Positions 45,434 to 56,554 of a stretch of 64,000 nt of DNA are shown piece by piece. The position numbers and the translations under genes were made by a program. The notes below the pieces were generated by a model. It saw only the letters and a list, made by a program, of their open reading frames with translations, did no database searches and was not told the origin of the DNA. How positions within the stretch are numbered: position 1 is the first letter of the stretch; each line of letters starts with the position of its first letter. Source of the stretch: Kingdonia uniflora (taxonomy: Eukaryota > Streptophyta > Magnoliopsida > Ranunculales > Circaeasteraceae); contig JACGCM010002285.1 of assembly GCA_014058105.1 (NCBI GenBank), positions 1,178,001 to 1,242,000 of the forward strand. The letters run 5' to 3'.

Positions 45434-46768
45434 TTAAACTGTTTGGAGGGCTTAAGAGTACTCTTGCTCCTTGTCACCACACTCAGGGGCAACTTCTGTG
45501 GCTTTGATCTCACCTTCTTCACTGGGGTCCAATCTTTGCAAATTGCCCCGCCATAGTATCCAATATCTGACTGAAAACCCCATTCAAACTTATTGTTGTA
45601 ATCTACTTCGAGCTCCCCTTCAGACACAAGGCAATCACCGAAACTAATGTGCTTATTTGCAACCGCAGCTGCTGGCAGCTCTACCACTTTCTGCATGCCC
45701 ACTATGTCCATTACACTACCTTCATTAGCCTCTGGTATAGTAGATTCCTTATTGATCACTTTCTCAGTGACTGCTGAGGTATCTTCATTGGCTTTTGCGT
45801 CCACTGTGGGCTTACCAGTTGCTACCTTAGTACCAACCCCTGCCTGTTATTGTCTTTGAACATTGCCCTGACTCTGAACCTGTATGTTGGTCACCTGAGT
45901 TTTGCTTTGCTTGAGGCCCTTCTTCTTGTTGTCATCAATCACAATAGGTTGCAGTCTAGTGCAATTGTTGTTGTTATGCCCCTGAAGGCTGTAGTGTGTA
46001 CAAAACTTGGACAAATTTTCATACAACACTTTTTGTTCGAAAGATACGGTTTTTGTGAGAGCTATGCCCACCTTATGAAGCAAATCCTCAGAGAGATCAA
46101 CCTCTATACAGACCCTGGTGTACTAGGCTTGCTCAAGTTCAAAGTCGTTGAGTCTGTATCTAAGTACTTACCAACCAACCAACCCAGCTAATTATTTCAA
46201 GATGCCATTGTTTTGGAAGCACAACTTTAAGCCAGGAAACTGAATCCAAACTGGTATGATTAGGGAGTCTTTACGAGGATCAAAGTGTATAGACCATCTG
46301 AATAACTTGAAGAAGAAACCTTTAATATGCCTGGACTCCCGAATAAGTGCTTTTGTGACATCCTTTTCTAATTTCATCATCACCATCATGTGCTTAAAAT
46401 CTAGGATTGCAATAGCAGTTGGTTTCTTCAACAGACCCCAATTGGAGTTGATGTTGGACTCAATCACATCTGCCTTAGGTCTCCCCACTGGGAACTTCAT
46501 GACCAAAGTTGTGCTAAAAGCTGAAGAAGCACGAGCCAGATCTGAGGGAGAGAAAGAGATCACAGGGACCCCATCCTTAAATGAGACTTTCTGGATTGAA
46601 TTCATCGAGTATAGGTCTCAAAGCCTTCACAGAAGCCACACTTGCAAATGTAGTAGTTGGTTGCGGTGTCTTCAAAGAAATTGAAGTAAGAGTGAGGGTG
46701 GATGTATCGGTGACAGGCAGGTTGAGGGAGGACACAGAGGTAGGAGCCAAGGGATTAGTTGAAGCCAT
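45373..46768 (-). pseudogene. LINE ORF1 (RNA-binding protein)
   Basis: The N-terminus is Ser/Thr/Pro-rich. A frameshift lies near 46,600 and a TAA follows QNNGILK at 46,192. The knuckle region (FCTHYSLQGHNN) is in a further frame, and the C-terminal part is low in complexity. These proteins bind the LINE RNA. Confidence 0.7.
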
Positions 46769-47578
46769 GAGACATGCAACAGAAGAGAGGAAACCAAAAA
46801 ATGCAAAGTGGAGAAAGAACAACAACAGCAGAAACACCTAGAGCCAAAGGGATTTAATGAGAAAATACTCGAGCAGAAGGCAGTACTTATAGAGGAATTA
46901 GGATCCAAAAAATTCCAGTCAGTCAAAACGAATGGGAATCTGGGAATCTGGTAGAACGGTTCGCCAAATTGAAGACACAGAAGATATCGAGGAAAGGATC
47001 TTGGTGAGTCGGCAATCTCACCGGATCCAAAACAGAGGAAATGGAATTCAAAAAAGGAGATTATTTCAAATTCAAAAGAAAAACAAACAAAGAAGGAAAG
47101 AATCCTAGCGAAGAGATCGAAAGAAATTTGAGATTGAAGATTAGGGAATAATGAATCAAAGATATTCAAAAAAACGAAGAAAATCGCCAAGGACTCTCAT
47201 TGAAGATCCAAAAAAAACTCAGTAGCACTATCAACAACACTTTGCATATTATCTACACTATCAATCTTGTCGAATAAAACACTTTACATAATTTTTACAA
47301 AAACTCCGCATCTTTCATAAAATACTTTCAAAATATTCTTCAACAAACATCTAAATAAAGCATTCAAGCAGATAAACAAAAAAATGTCTCGATCCCATCG
47401 ACTACTTGTACATCAATATTCAACAAAAACTTTTAAGCACCAACATTTTTACTCTGTATGTGGAGCAATTGGGGTATCACCTTTGACTGGTAACCCTGGA
47501 GTAAAGCTCATCCAATATTCCCTCAGGAAGAATACCCTCAGGAATAGTCACCACAGAAGCCTCAAGTATCACATGAGC

Positions 47579-48870
47579 CTAATGTGCTTCAGGCATTTCA
47601 TCCTCCGCGTCTGAATCAAGAAAAAGCTGATTCCCAGCAACAACCAAGCCTTTATAAAAATATTTTCTCTCCTCCAACTCCTCAAACTGCACAACAAAAT
47701 TGGCCTTCATCCGCTTGAGAGAATCGAGATTGACTCGGTCACCTTCAGCCCTCACCTCATCGAGAACCTTGGAGTGCTCCACCTCAATTGTCCTCTGGGA
47801 CGCAAGAATCTGTTCTCAAAAATCCTCCTCAAAGTTTGTCTTCTACATTGCCAGAGCTCCTCTCTCTCCTTAGCTAGATCGGCCCTTATGCGCTCGATCT
47901 ATTTTTTCTTTTCCATATCTCAAGCCTTTTTCACCTCGCGAATGGCCACGTCCTTTACCTTATCAGCCCCACATTTTAACTTCTTCACCTTCGCCTCTGG
48001 GATCTCTTTCTCCTAGATTAAATCTACTTTCTCATACACCAGCTCCTTCTCAATATTCTTATAGGTGAGAAGTTAGTTTGCTAGAGTACCAACACCAAGA
48101 ATGCGAGGTTTGGCCTCAATCAACAACTTCTTGATCTGCATTACAGTCATAATATAATTTTTCGAATGAGGCACCAAATTCTTTAATCGAAGCAAAGCAG
48201 ATAAATTCCTAACCTTGTTTATTTTTCGGTAGCCTTCGATGAGGAAGGAAGAAAGACTTTATGCTTCAACTAAGCAATCATCAGACTTCTCCTCAAGGGA
48301 AGTCGCCCCAACAACATATAACTCTATGGTCCATTGGACCTCAGTGTCAGACTCCTAGACAAACTGCTTCATCGTTGAAACAGAGTACGCCTCCTTCTTT
48401 GGCAACAAGTAATTTGCTAACTTGGGGGGTTGACCAATAGCAGCCCCAGATGCAAGAGCATCCACCTTCTCTCCCTCCTTCGAAGGAGATCGTCGGGTTG
48501 ACCTCTTCGGTAAAGGAGCTGGAGGAGTTGGTTGGCTTCCAGCCCTCCTCTTTTTACTCTTCCTGAAGGTCTCGGTTAGAAGAGCTTCCCTCTTTGCAGT
48601 CGCAAAATCCATGGTGTACCCACTTATAGTAGGATTCTCGAGGGGCAAGCTCAAGTCAGCAGCTCTCTTATTCCTTATAGACATTTTTCCGTCGATGACT
48701 GGAATTTTCGATCCTTTAGCGCGAATCCTCTTTAAACCAACTTCTTGAAAGAAACTATCAACTTTCTCTTGGTCGACAACCAGGTTGTCGATCCGACCAA
48801 AGTAACCTTTCCTGATATTATACAACTTTTCTGTAACAGTCGACATCCTATCAATCTCCTTCAAAACCAC
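47579..48870 (-). pseudogene. Antisense coiled-coil ORF of element B, main part
   Basis: Starts at MVLKEIDRMSTVTEKLYNI (48870), has a basic Pro-rich region (FRKSKKRRAGSQPTPPAPLP), then a TAG at 48,355. Further coiled-coil sequence (EKEIPEAKVKKLKCGADK, MEKKK) continues in the same direction with a frame change near 47,830, and an acidic end (DSDAEDEMPEAH) stops at 47,579. It lies between the nested LINE and the 3' LTR, opposite to gag-pol. The acidic tail and coiled-coil body parallel the antisense ORF of element A. No enzyme motif is seen. Confidence 0.6.
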
Positions 48871-49245
48871 ACGACAATCTCAACAATATAGTAATATTTA
48901 TATGCAAAACTCAGACTACCCAACTGCCAATAGTCAAATCAACATTCACTTTACATTAGAACTCTACAAATCCCAGTCAAAATAAACCTCCTAGGGAACC
49001 GTTTACGTCCCCACACAGTCAACAAACTTCAGTTCGAGATCTTATTACCTCGACACAGTAACCTCGATATTTTCCTACAATTAAACACCTATCTCGACAT
49101 AAATCTGCCTCGACAAATTATCTTGGGATAATATATTTCCATATCATTCAAGATTTCAACATACTTAATCACAAAACAACATTTTATTTCATAAGGTAAC
49201 TATTACATTTTACAATGACAATCTTTACTTCGATTACTTTGCAAC

Positions 49246-49690
49246 TCAAAAGCTACATGTTTCTTTTTGCCAGAATCTGGCATATCCTCCGGTGAAGGAA
49301 AAATAACCACCCTCCTCCTCTAAAACCACCACCATCTCACAACCCCAGGGGATTATAGAAACATATGTGTCCAGAAAAGCCACCATAGGTTTCCCTGCCC
49401 GCAACAAATCTTCGACTTCCAAATGGGGAACGGTTATTTCGTGAAGACTTTCGATGGGCTCCGATGCCATCAGCAACACAAAGTTAATCTTCGACCTCCA
49501 ACTCCATCATTTCTTCATATCTCGGCTCCACAGGTAAAGGATAATACGATGACAATGACTTCCGGCCGAAATAGAATTCCTTCAACTCCTCGTACTTGAC
49601 ATCAACACGACCAAGGAACTCGTTGTACAATAACTGAAATCACATTGCCACCATCACTCAATCCTTACCTTCACCAACTACCGAACAAAC
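49246..49690 (-). pseudogene. Antisense ORF of element B, upstream part
   Basis: Reads LLYNEFLGRVDVKYEELKEF and YYPLPVEPRYEEMMELEVED, then after a frame change LEVEDLLRAGKPMVAFLDTY and FSFTGGYARFWQK. It is on the same strand and upstream (in its own sense) of the ORF at 47579-48870 and may be another exon of that gene. Unknown family. Confidence 0.45.
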
Positions 49691-49902
49691 CATTCCTACT
49701 TTTTCCATCTATTTATGTTGTACTCTCACCTGCATAGATACCACAGTCAAACGACCTGTATTAAATGTTCCTCGGAGATATAAAATGACCAAGTTCATTT
49801 GATTTTCAAACCTCAAAAATGATAGAGCACAAAGTACTAAGGCGTTCGACAATCTTTTCACATTCTAATGTTCTTCTAGACACAACAACAAGTAATTATC
49901 TC

Positions 49903-49916
49903 GAGAATGGGGCGAT
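49903..49916 (+). other. Polypurine tract of element B
   Basis: GAGAATGGGGCGAT directly abuts the 3' LTR. Confidence 0.8.
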
Positions 49917-50389
49917 TGTAGTAGCATATTTCCCATATTCGATAAAGAGAAGTTAACAGAACTTAGTCGAAGATACCCCATCATTCAAGAAGATGTCACA
50001 TCTGTGACCACAGTTCTCGACCTACTAAAGTAGTCGTTGTGCCTAGTCAAATAAAGTTGTTGCAGGGAGATCTACGAAGTTCGCCCACTATCTACCAAAA
50101 TAAGAAATTGTTTTTACTTTTATTTTTGTAACTGTATATATCTACTATAAATACAAGCAGAGAGTAAACAGATCCTCAACTCTACAAATTAGATATTCTT
50201 ACGTCCTTACCAAACAATTATAATAAATAGCAACTTATTGGATTTTACATCAACACCTTCCTCGAGGTCGTGGTTTTTCTCAGACTTTACTGAGTTTCCA
50301 CGTAAAATCCTATGTGTTTAAGCTTATTATTGCATAATCCTCACTAAAGTATTGGCGAAGATTATCCGCTCGAAAAACATGCCATTACA
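49917..50389 (+). repeat. 3' LTR of element B
   Basis: 473 bp, TG..CA ends, paired with 33359-33842. Confidence 0.92.
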
Positions 50390-50584
50390 ACTCTATTATT
50401 GAGGCTCTTGTGATGAGGAAACTCATATAGAAACGGTGTTCTTAACACTCATCCAAGGATCAAAACCACGAGGACTATATCATGAACAATAAGGGTTTTA
50501 TATGCTAATAGGACCCTTACATCAAAAATAGGAAGATAACATAATCTAAAGCACTCTATCTCTCGTGAAATAGGAAAGCTAATA
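50390..50584. other. Spacer between elements B and F
   Basis: The phrase CCAAGGATCAAAACCACGAG near 50,452 recurs in similar form at 53,552-53,571 on the other side of element F. This is probably part of an older repeat that F inserted next to. Confidence 0.5.
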
Positions 50585-51030
50585 TGATAATACCGCATCA
50601 AATCGGGATGTGGAATATAGGGATTTTAGATTGTCATTTACTTTCCGAAGGTAACTAAAAATAGCTTATACAAATTGTGTTATAAAAAACAATGAAAAAT
50701 TAGCAAGACGTACGTTTATGACAATTATTAAAAGAGCTAAAACAGGCTTGGATTTCACCACCACCTTTAACATTCGATCTAGATTTAACTATGAATTCCC
50801 ATAAAAATTTAATAATAGCAACGCAAAAGTAATTCATCATTTTTTTTAAAAGAATAATTTTACCATTTCAAAATATATGAATCTAATTATTATTAAAAAT
50901 ACACAACATTAAAGACATTGCTAAATATGTCATGTTAATCGATGTCTCATTAAGAAAATATACATCATAAGGATTTAAATTATTTAGAATATGCAAGCTT
51001 TGTATGATCAAGGTAAATATAGATTAATCG
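50585..51030 (-). repeat. Partial 3' LTR of element F
   Basis: Matches the first 440 bp of the complete LTR and then stops abruptly near ATGATCAAGGTAAATATAGA. The rest of this LTR was deleted together with the gag-pol interior. Confidence 0.78.
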
Positions 51031-52193
51031 ATGGGCCTTATTTATGGTTAAGTTGTGAACCCTATCTCAAGGTTCAGTTGCACCTATTCCTGATAGTAGA
51101 TCGGTTCGCACGTTGAGTTGTTTTTGATCGCTTTAGCAATAACTCGCGTGCAGTTCTAGTTACCTAGAAGCACCTATACTGGAAGGTGGGACAAACAGCT
51201 TAGAATCACCTTTCTACACTAGTTATGCTAGGAAATGTACTTTCTCCAAACAAACGTAGCCACTATCAAGGGTATTAATAAGCGTGTTCCTGTGCTCCAG
51301 GTTCGAGCTCTATAAGCCTTTGATTAACTCTGCATTTTATGGCTTAATTTTGGTTTCTTTTAGTCAATGTCCTGTTTAAAAAATGTTAAATCAGGTCATA
51401 ACCTCCCGGGGTCCTAGCATGCGATGCCACACACGGCAGATGAAATCTCGCTTTTTGTTTGCCCTTTATCTAATGTTGAACTATAACAATAAAGATTAAC
51501 CGCTTCGGAGGAGGGTGCGGTGGAAGAAAGTACCTGTAGGGCGGTCTTTTTAGGGGTTCGTTGTTTACCATGCTGGAATCGTTGAGATGACACATCCGGG
51601 CTCTCTAGCTCAAGAAGGTATTGTAGAGAGGTCTTTCCCGGATGTGGGTTCCAATATAGCTCCTGCAAAAAAATTACAATTATACCCTCACTTTAATTAC
51701 ACACTCAACACTCAACACTTAAGATACAAGTTGTTCCTCACTACAAAGTCACTCAAAGAGAGGATAAAAACATTAAAAATAACACAATAATATCTAAAAT
51801 ACTAGGCAATAGTGCTCCTTTCTTGATATTCTCCAATTGCTAGGTAAGAGCGATAGTAGGCCGTTATGTCTTGAAGCTAATGTCAACAACAGTACCTCGA
51901 TATCTCCTAGCTTCCTGATAGTAGATCGGTTCGCACATTGAGTTGCAGCGAGAGCAGCCTATATTCTTGCCCTTCTTTATCTCCTATAACCACACACATA
52001 TGACAAAATACCTCAAACAGAAAAAGAAAAAAAAGAAAAGAAAAACTAAAATAAAACAAAAGGAAAAAAAAACAAAAACAAAAACTAAGCTAAGCTAAGA
52101 AATTTGTTATGTTACGAAAGCTAAAAAAACACACACACACACACAATTAAAAGTAGTCTTTAATTACCATGCAGCCCCAACAACGGCGCCATT

Positions 52194-53516
52194 TGATAAT
52201 ACCGTATCAAATCGGGATGTGGAATATAGGGATTAATTTAGATTGTCGTTCACTTTCTGAAGGTAACTAAAAATAGTTTATAAAAATTGTATTATGAAAA
52301 ACAATGATAAATTAGCAAGATGTACGTTTATGACAATTATTAAGAGAGTTAATGCTTGGATTTCACCACCACCATTAGCATTTGATCTAGATTTAACTAT
52401 GAATTCCCAACTAATGAAGATTTAATAATAGCAATGCAAAAGTAATTCATTGTTTTTTTAAAAAGAATAATTTTACCATCTCATAATAAATGAATCTAAT
52501 GATCATTAAAAATATACAACATTAAAGACATTGTTAAATATGTCGTGTTAATAGATGTCTCATTAAGAAAATATACATCATAAGAGTTCAAATTATTTAG
52601 AATATGCAAACTTTGTATGATCATGGTAAATATGGATTATATCACTAGACAATAACCCATTAAACCGTTTTAATCAATATAAAGAAAATGAATTTAACAA
52701 TAAGCTCATAAGGGAATTCTTTATCAAAACATAGATTAAATACTAATGATGGTGGCTACATCCTCACCTTAGCAATGATTTAGCCGACCATTACTATAAC
52801 AAAGATAAAGAAATATAGGCTAGAAAAAGAGTATATGAATGAAAAATAATAATTTTTATTAACTTAGAACTAGAACTTACAAAATAAAGATGCTCCAAGC
52901 TATTTCTTTCTCTCTCTTACAATGCTCACAAGCTCTTAAAAGTTGGATGATCATTCATGGTCAAGACCTCTCATTTTATAGATGAAGAAGAGGGTTACAT
53001 GTTTAGTAAGAGATTATTTTCACCAAATCAAATATAATCTAATTTTAGAATTTATTTAGAAATATATACTCATTATAAAAATCTGAAAATATTCTATAAA
53101 ATATCTTCACATATTGGCAACATCTCCAAAAAAATTTAGAATTTTTGAACGAATATAAACCTGCCCACTTGTCAGATCTCCACAGCTGCTATTTTCTTGA
53201 AGATTTTATTCTCAGTGAAATATTCATTATACTCAATAAAATCTTCCTAGTCATAATAAAATATCCTCAATATGTCAAATATTCTCTTGATTTGCTCTTG
53301 AGATTTGTTTTCTATTGGAGATGCTCTGAGTTATAGCTTAAATAGGTTGTCTTCTCCAACTGTTACAGTTTTAGCACTCAAATTCAGCTTTTTGTACACT
53401 CTTATCTAGCATAACCTGAAACAGTAATAAATTAATAATTAATTTTTTTAGCAATAAAATGAAGTCTAAAACCTTTAAATAAGTAAGGTAGAATGGGCAT
53501 TTTTACATGCCTATCA
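52194..53516 (-). repeat. 5' LTR of element F
   Basis: About 1.3 kb, the usual size for Athila LTRs. A TATA-like box in element sense (CTATAAAATGAG) lies near 52,970-52,982. Confidence 0.8.
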
Positions 53517-53521
53517 TAATA

Positions 53522-53908
53522 TTAACTATGGTATTAAGGAGTTCTGTTACATGTCCAAGGATCAAAGCCACGAGGACGTTTCATGGTTAATGCTCACGTT
53601 TTACTCCATTAGAAAGGATCTAAATATGATAGACAATACAAAATGTGATGAGTACTCTAAAATACAACCCCAAGTACAGAAGGTAATGGTGTATCACTCT
53701 AAGTGATTGAAATAATGATACATATAGTTGCATTAAGTATATTCCATCCTGCCAAAATAATAAGTCTTTATTGTGTCATACTTTCTAGTCTTAACCCAAT
53801 TCAATGCCAATACCTGATATCACCCTCTATTATAACACAAGGGACAACAAAGGTGTATAGCTTTAAGGCATATAGGTAAAAGCTACAGAGGGTACATTAG
53901 CAATATTA
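53522..53908. other. Spacer between elements F and copia
   Basis: No gene. Together with 56,555-57,407 it may be one interrupted LTR or a transposon remnant (see the primer site at 57,408). Confidence 0.35.
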
Positions 53909-53913
53909 TCAAC

Positions 53914-54476
53914 TGTTAGGAAATCGAGGGGGCAAATCGTAACGCGGAAGCACAATACGGTTGAGCAAGAACCAAAGATCTAACTTTAATCAATAGAGAA
54001 TTCAATTCAAGGCAATAAAACACATACACAAGATTTAATTTAGGTGGAAGCCCTAAAAGATCAAAACCACCCCTGACAAGCACGATGAATCTATTATAAA
54101 TTAGGGTTACAAAAAGTTTTAGAGATCACTCTATCTCACCTCTACCCTTACAGATAATCCCTTACAAGAAACCCTAGAAAGAAAACCCATAAAATCTCTC
54201 CAGAGTAAAACCCTAGATTTTTCTCATTTTTCTTACAGTATAGAGGCTTTTAACTCATACTCTATATTTATAGACTTTATATTAGGTACGCATCATGAGA
54301 CAAACCATCGCTTTGATATAAATCCCCTTCAAAATGAACTTAACAAAACAAACACCACGGTTTTTATTCAAACGAAATACAGTCTCGTTTGAGCGACTTC
54401 AACGAAAAGCTTTTTCGTTCGAACGACTATATGACTCGTTCAAACGACTTCGTCTGTTTTGAGCCGTAACCCAACA
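53914..54476 (-). repeat. 3' LTR of the copia element
   Basis: 563 bp. Near its right end are TTCGTTCGAACGACT and CGTTTGAGCGACTT words, like those in gypsy element C. Confidence 0.92.
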
Positions 54477-54539
54477 ATCTCCACCTCGACAAAAAAATAT
54501 TTTTTTCGCTGTATTCGTCGTGTATCCTTATCGTGTTTC

Positions 54540-55680
54540 CCCTATGGGCAACTTCTCAATTAAGAGAATTACACGAGTCTAGATTTTTCCTAAACCCACC
54601 AATCGGAACCCACTTTCTGATCATCTTTGTAGACCGTGTCATTGCTCCACCTTGAACTAAATTACCCTTTCGAGAAATCTCTATAACTTTATCGGTACAT
54701 GCAACCTTTGCATCTCCACCCACTGATTTACCAACCAATGCATACAAGTTCTCGCTTAGAACTCCCTTCATGATCAAAGAAGACTTCCAATAAACTTTTA
54801 TTACGCCACCTCGCTCAGATTAATTATAACCCTCATTATCTAATTTGGAAAGTTAAATTAGATCATTATTCATTCTCTGTACATGTCAAACATCATGAAG
54901 AACTATGATGCGTCCATCGAACATCCTCACGCGAATATCACCAACTCCTAAAACTGGCATTCGAGAGCCATCGCTCGTCGACACAAACTTGCTACCCTCA
55001 CACCTTGCATATTTGCTGAACCATGCATTTTGTGCGCATACATGCAATGTAGCCCCACTATCAAACACCCATCCTCTATCGTGGCGAGAACCATCAGCGG
55101 CCACCACGAGGAACGCCTTGTCACCATCGTTACTAGTAACCGTCGCCAGTTTGTTAGTGTCACTTTCAGAGCCCTTTGCTGAACTTATTTATTTACCTTT
55201 CCCGGCTTTGAAATTCGATCTATAATAATCCGATTGACCACAGCCCCAACAAGTTTTTTTTCTAAACTTATTATAGCTTCTCTTCCTACTAACCACCATC
55301 GCTGAGTTTTCTACAGAGGATTCGCTACCCTTAAGCCATCTCTCCTAAAAAAGAAGCGCACTTGTAACCTCTTTAAAACTCAAAGTTTCATTCCCATACA
55401 TCAACGTAGGTTGAAGATGCTTGAAGGTAAAAGGAAGATACCATATGAGTCGAAGCCCCTTATCTTCATCCTTAACTTTAACTCCGATCGATTCCAATTC
55501 TGAAATGATTATGTTCAAAGAACCTAGCTGATCACCAACGCTCGTACCCTCATCCATCCGAAGCGTATGAAGCCGTTCATTAAGGTATAAGTGATTCAAA
55601 AGACTCTTCGTTTGGTAGAATTTTAAAGTTTTTCCCAAAAACCTTTTGCGGTCTTCTCTCCAACCACGTTTGCCAAAATA
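54540..55680 (-). pseudogene. gag and protease of the copia element
   Basis: Gag (55,638 leftward) reads FYQTKSLLNHLYLNERLHTL, DEGTSVGDQLGSLNIIISEL and LPFTFKHLQPTLMYGNETLS, the classic copia UBN2-type gag. A single remnant of a CCHC knuckle is near 55,240 (CGQSDYYRS). Protease (55,107) reads GWVFDSGATLHVCAQNAWF, with the catalytic Asp-Ser-Gly intact. The tail (54,777) reads GVLSENLYALVGKSVGGDAK, a GAG-pre-integrase-like segment, and then stops. A frameshift and stops separate the parts. Confidence 0.82.
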
Positions 55681-55978
55681 TTTTTAGCGAGACAAAGATG
55701 TATCCCGCTCGCAGCCCTTGAATAAAGATCTTCCCATTCTTCTTCATCGCCATCCACTTTTTGGGCTGTTATACCTTCAATTGGAGTTTTAGGTATAGGC
55801 TTCCATTTCAGTGCCTTGCATAACCCACCTTGAATTTAGATATCTTGGACTTGTATTTGCCACAATCCAAAATTGATCTTCCCATCGAACTTCTCCACAT
55901 CAAATTTAATCACGTTAAAGTACTTAAATCCTCCTATCTTGCTTCTCTACTTGCCCCAAACCTCACTTTAATACCAAT

Positions 55979-56549
55979 TGTTAGGAAATCTAGGAGGCAA
56001 ATCGTAACACGGAAGCACAATACGATTAAGCAAGAACATAATATCTAACTCTAACCAATAATGAATTTAACCCAAGACAATAAAATACATACACAAGGTT
56101 TAATTTAGGTGGAAACCCCAAATGATCAAAACCACCCCCAACAAGCACGACGAATTTATTATCAATTAGGGTTACAAGAAGTTCCAGAGATCACTCTATC
56201 TCACCTCTAGCCTTATAGATATTCTCCAGCAAGAAACCCTAGAAAGAAAACCCAAGAAATCTCTCCAGAGTAAAACCTTAGATTTTTCCCTTTTCTCTCT
56301 CTAACCCTTTTCTCTCACAGTACATAGGTTTTTAACTCAAACTCTATATTTATAGACTTTCTATTAGGTCATCAGCGAAGTACGCATCATGAGATAAGCC
56401 ATCGCTCTGAAATATATCCCCTTTAGAACGAATATAGAAAAACAAAGACCGCGGTTTTCGTTCGAATGAAATACAGTCTCGTTCGAACGACTTCAACCGA
56501 AAGCTTTTTCGTTCGAACGACTTCGTCTATTTTGAGCCGTAACCCAACA
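55979..56549 (-). repeat. 5' LTR of the copia element
   Basis: 571 bp. It carries TCTCGTTCGAACGACTTCA and TTTCGTTCGAACGACTTCG in U3. Confidence 0.92.
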
Positions 56550-56554
56550 TCAAC

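Larger units (their letters stand above)
39051..47190 (-). mobile_element. L1-type LINE nested in element B
   Basis: The 3' end is marked by an oligo(T) run on the + strand (39,051-39,059; poly(A) in LINE sense). ORF1 begins near 46768 (MASTNPLAPTSVSSLN) and has a DUF4283-like part (FRWSIHFDPRKDSLIIPVW) and a knuckle-like CTHYSLQGHNNNNC. The endonuclease follows (LLVWNCRGIDNAKTINHL, 45,410; SRYTWCNNHQGRSRQRTRLD, 44,880). Most of the reverse transcriptase is missing. A zf-RVT-like part (SFWARQGVWLL, 44,350) and RNase H close ORF2. The RNase H is split by the gypsy element 39517-43925. Exact 5' end and target duplication were not found. Confidence 0.82.
33359..50389 (+). mobile_element. Full-length Tat-like Ty3/gypsy element B with nested insertions
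   Basis: The LTRs 33359-33842 and 49917-50389 both run TGTAGTA..ATTACA. Flanks GCTCT (33354-33358) and ACTCT (50390-50394) look like a 5-bp target duplication with one mismatch. Inside are a primer site, gag, protease, reverse transcriptase, RNase H, a second RNase H, an integrase remnant, a nested LINE, an antisense coding region and a polypurine tract. Order and dual RNase H fit the Tat lineage. The coding parts have many stops. The 17-kb span includes about 8.1 kb of LINE plus the gypsy element inside the LINE. Confidence 0.88.
50585..53516 (-). mobile_element. Athila-like gypsy element F, deletion derivative
   Basis: A complete LTR (52194-53516, TGATA..TATCA ends) and a partial copy (50585 to about 51030) share about 430 bp, beginning TGATAATACCG. 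TAATA at 50580-50584 and 53517-53521 is a perfect target duplication. Next to the complete LTR, the inverse of TGGCGCCGTTGTTGGGGC (52174-52191) is an Athila-style primer site, so F reads leftward. The interior of about 1.2 kb has no gag or pol. A CCTGATAGTAGATCGGTTCG phrase occurs twice (51,094 and 51,914). Confidence 0.82.
53914..56549 (-). mobile_element. Ty1/copia element, gag-protease only
   Basis: LTRs 53914-54476 and 55979-56549 run TGTTAGGAAATC..CCCAACA. TCAAC at 53909-53913 and 56550-56554 is a perfect target duplication. The inverse of TTGGTATTAAAG at 55968-55979 is the primer site, so the element reads leftward; GAGGTGGAGA (inverse of 54478-54487) is the polypurine tract. Only gag and protease lie between. 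There is no integrase, reverse transcriptase or RNase H, so it would need help in trans. Confidence 0.92.

Noticed and set aside
45850..46841. Long + strand frames opposite the LINE ORF1.
   Set aside because: ORF1 family features (DUF4283-like part, knuckle) are on the - strand; these are shadows.
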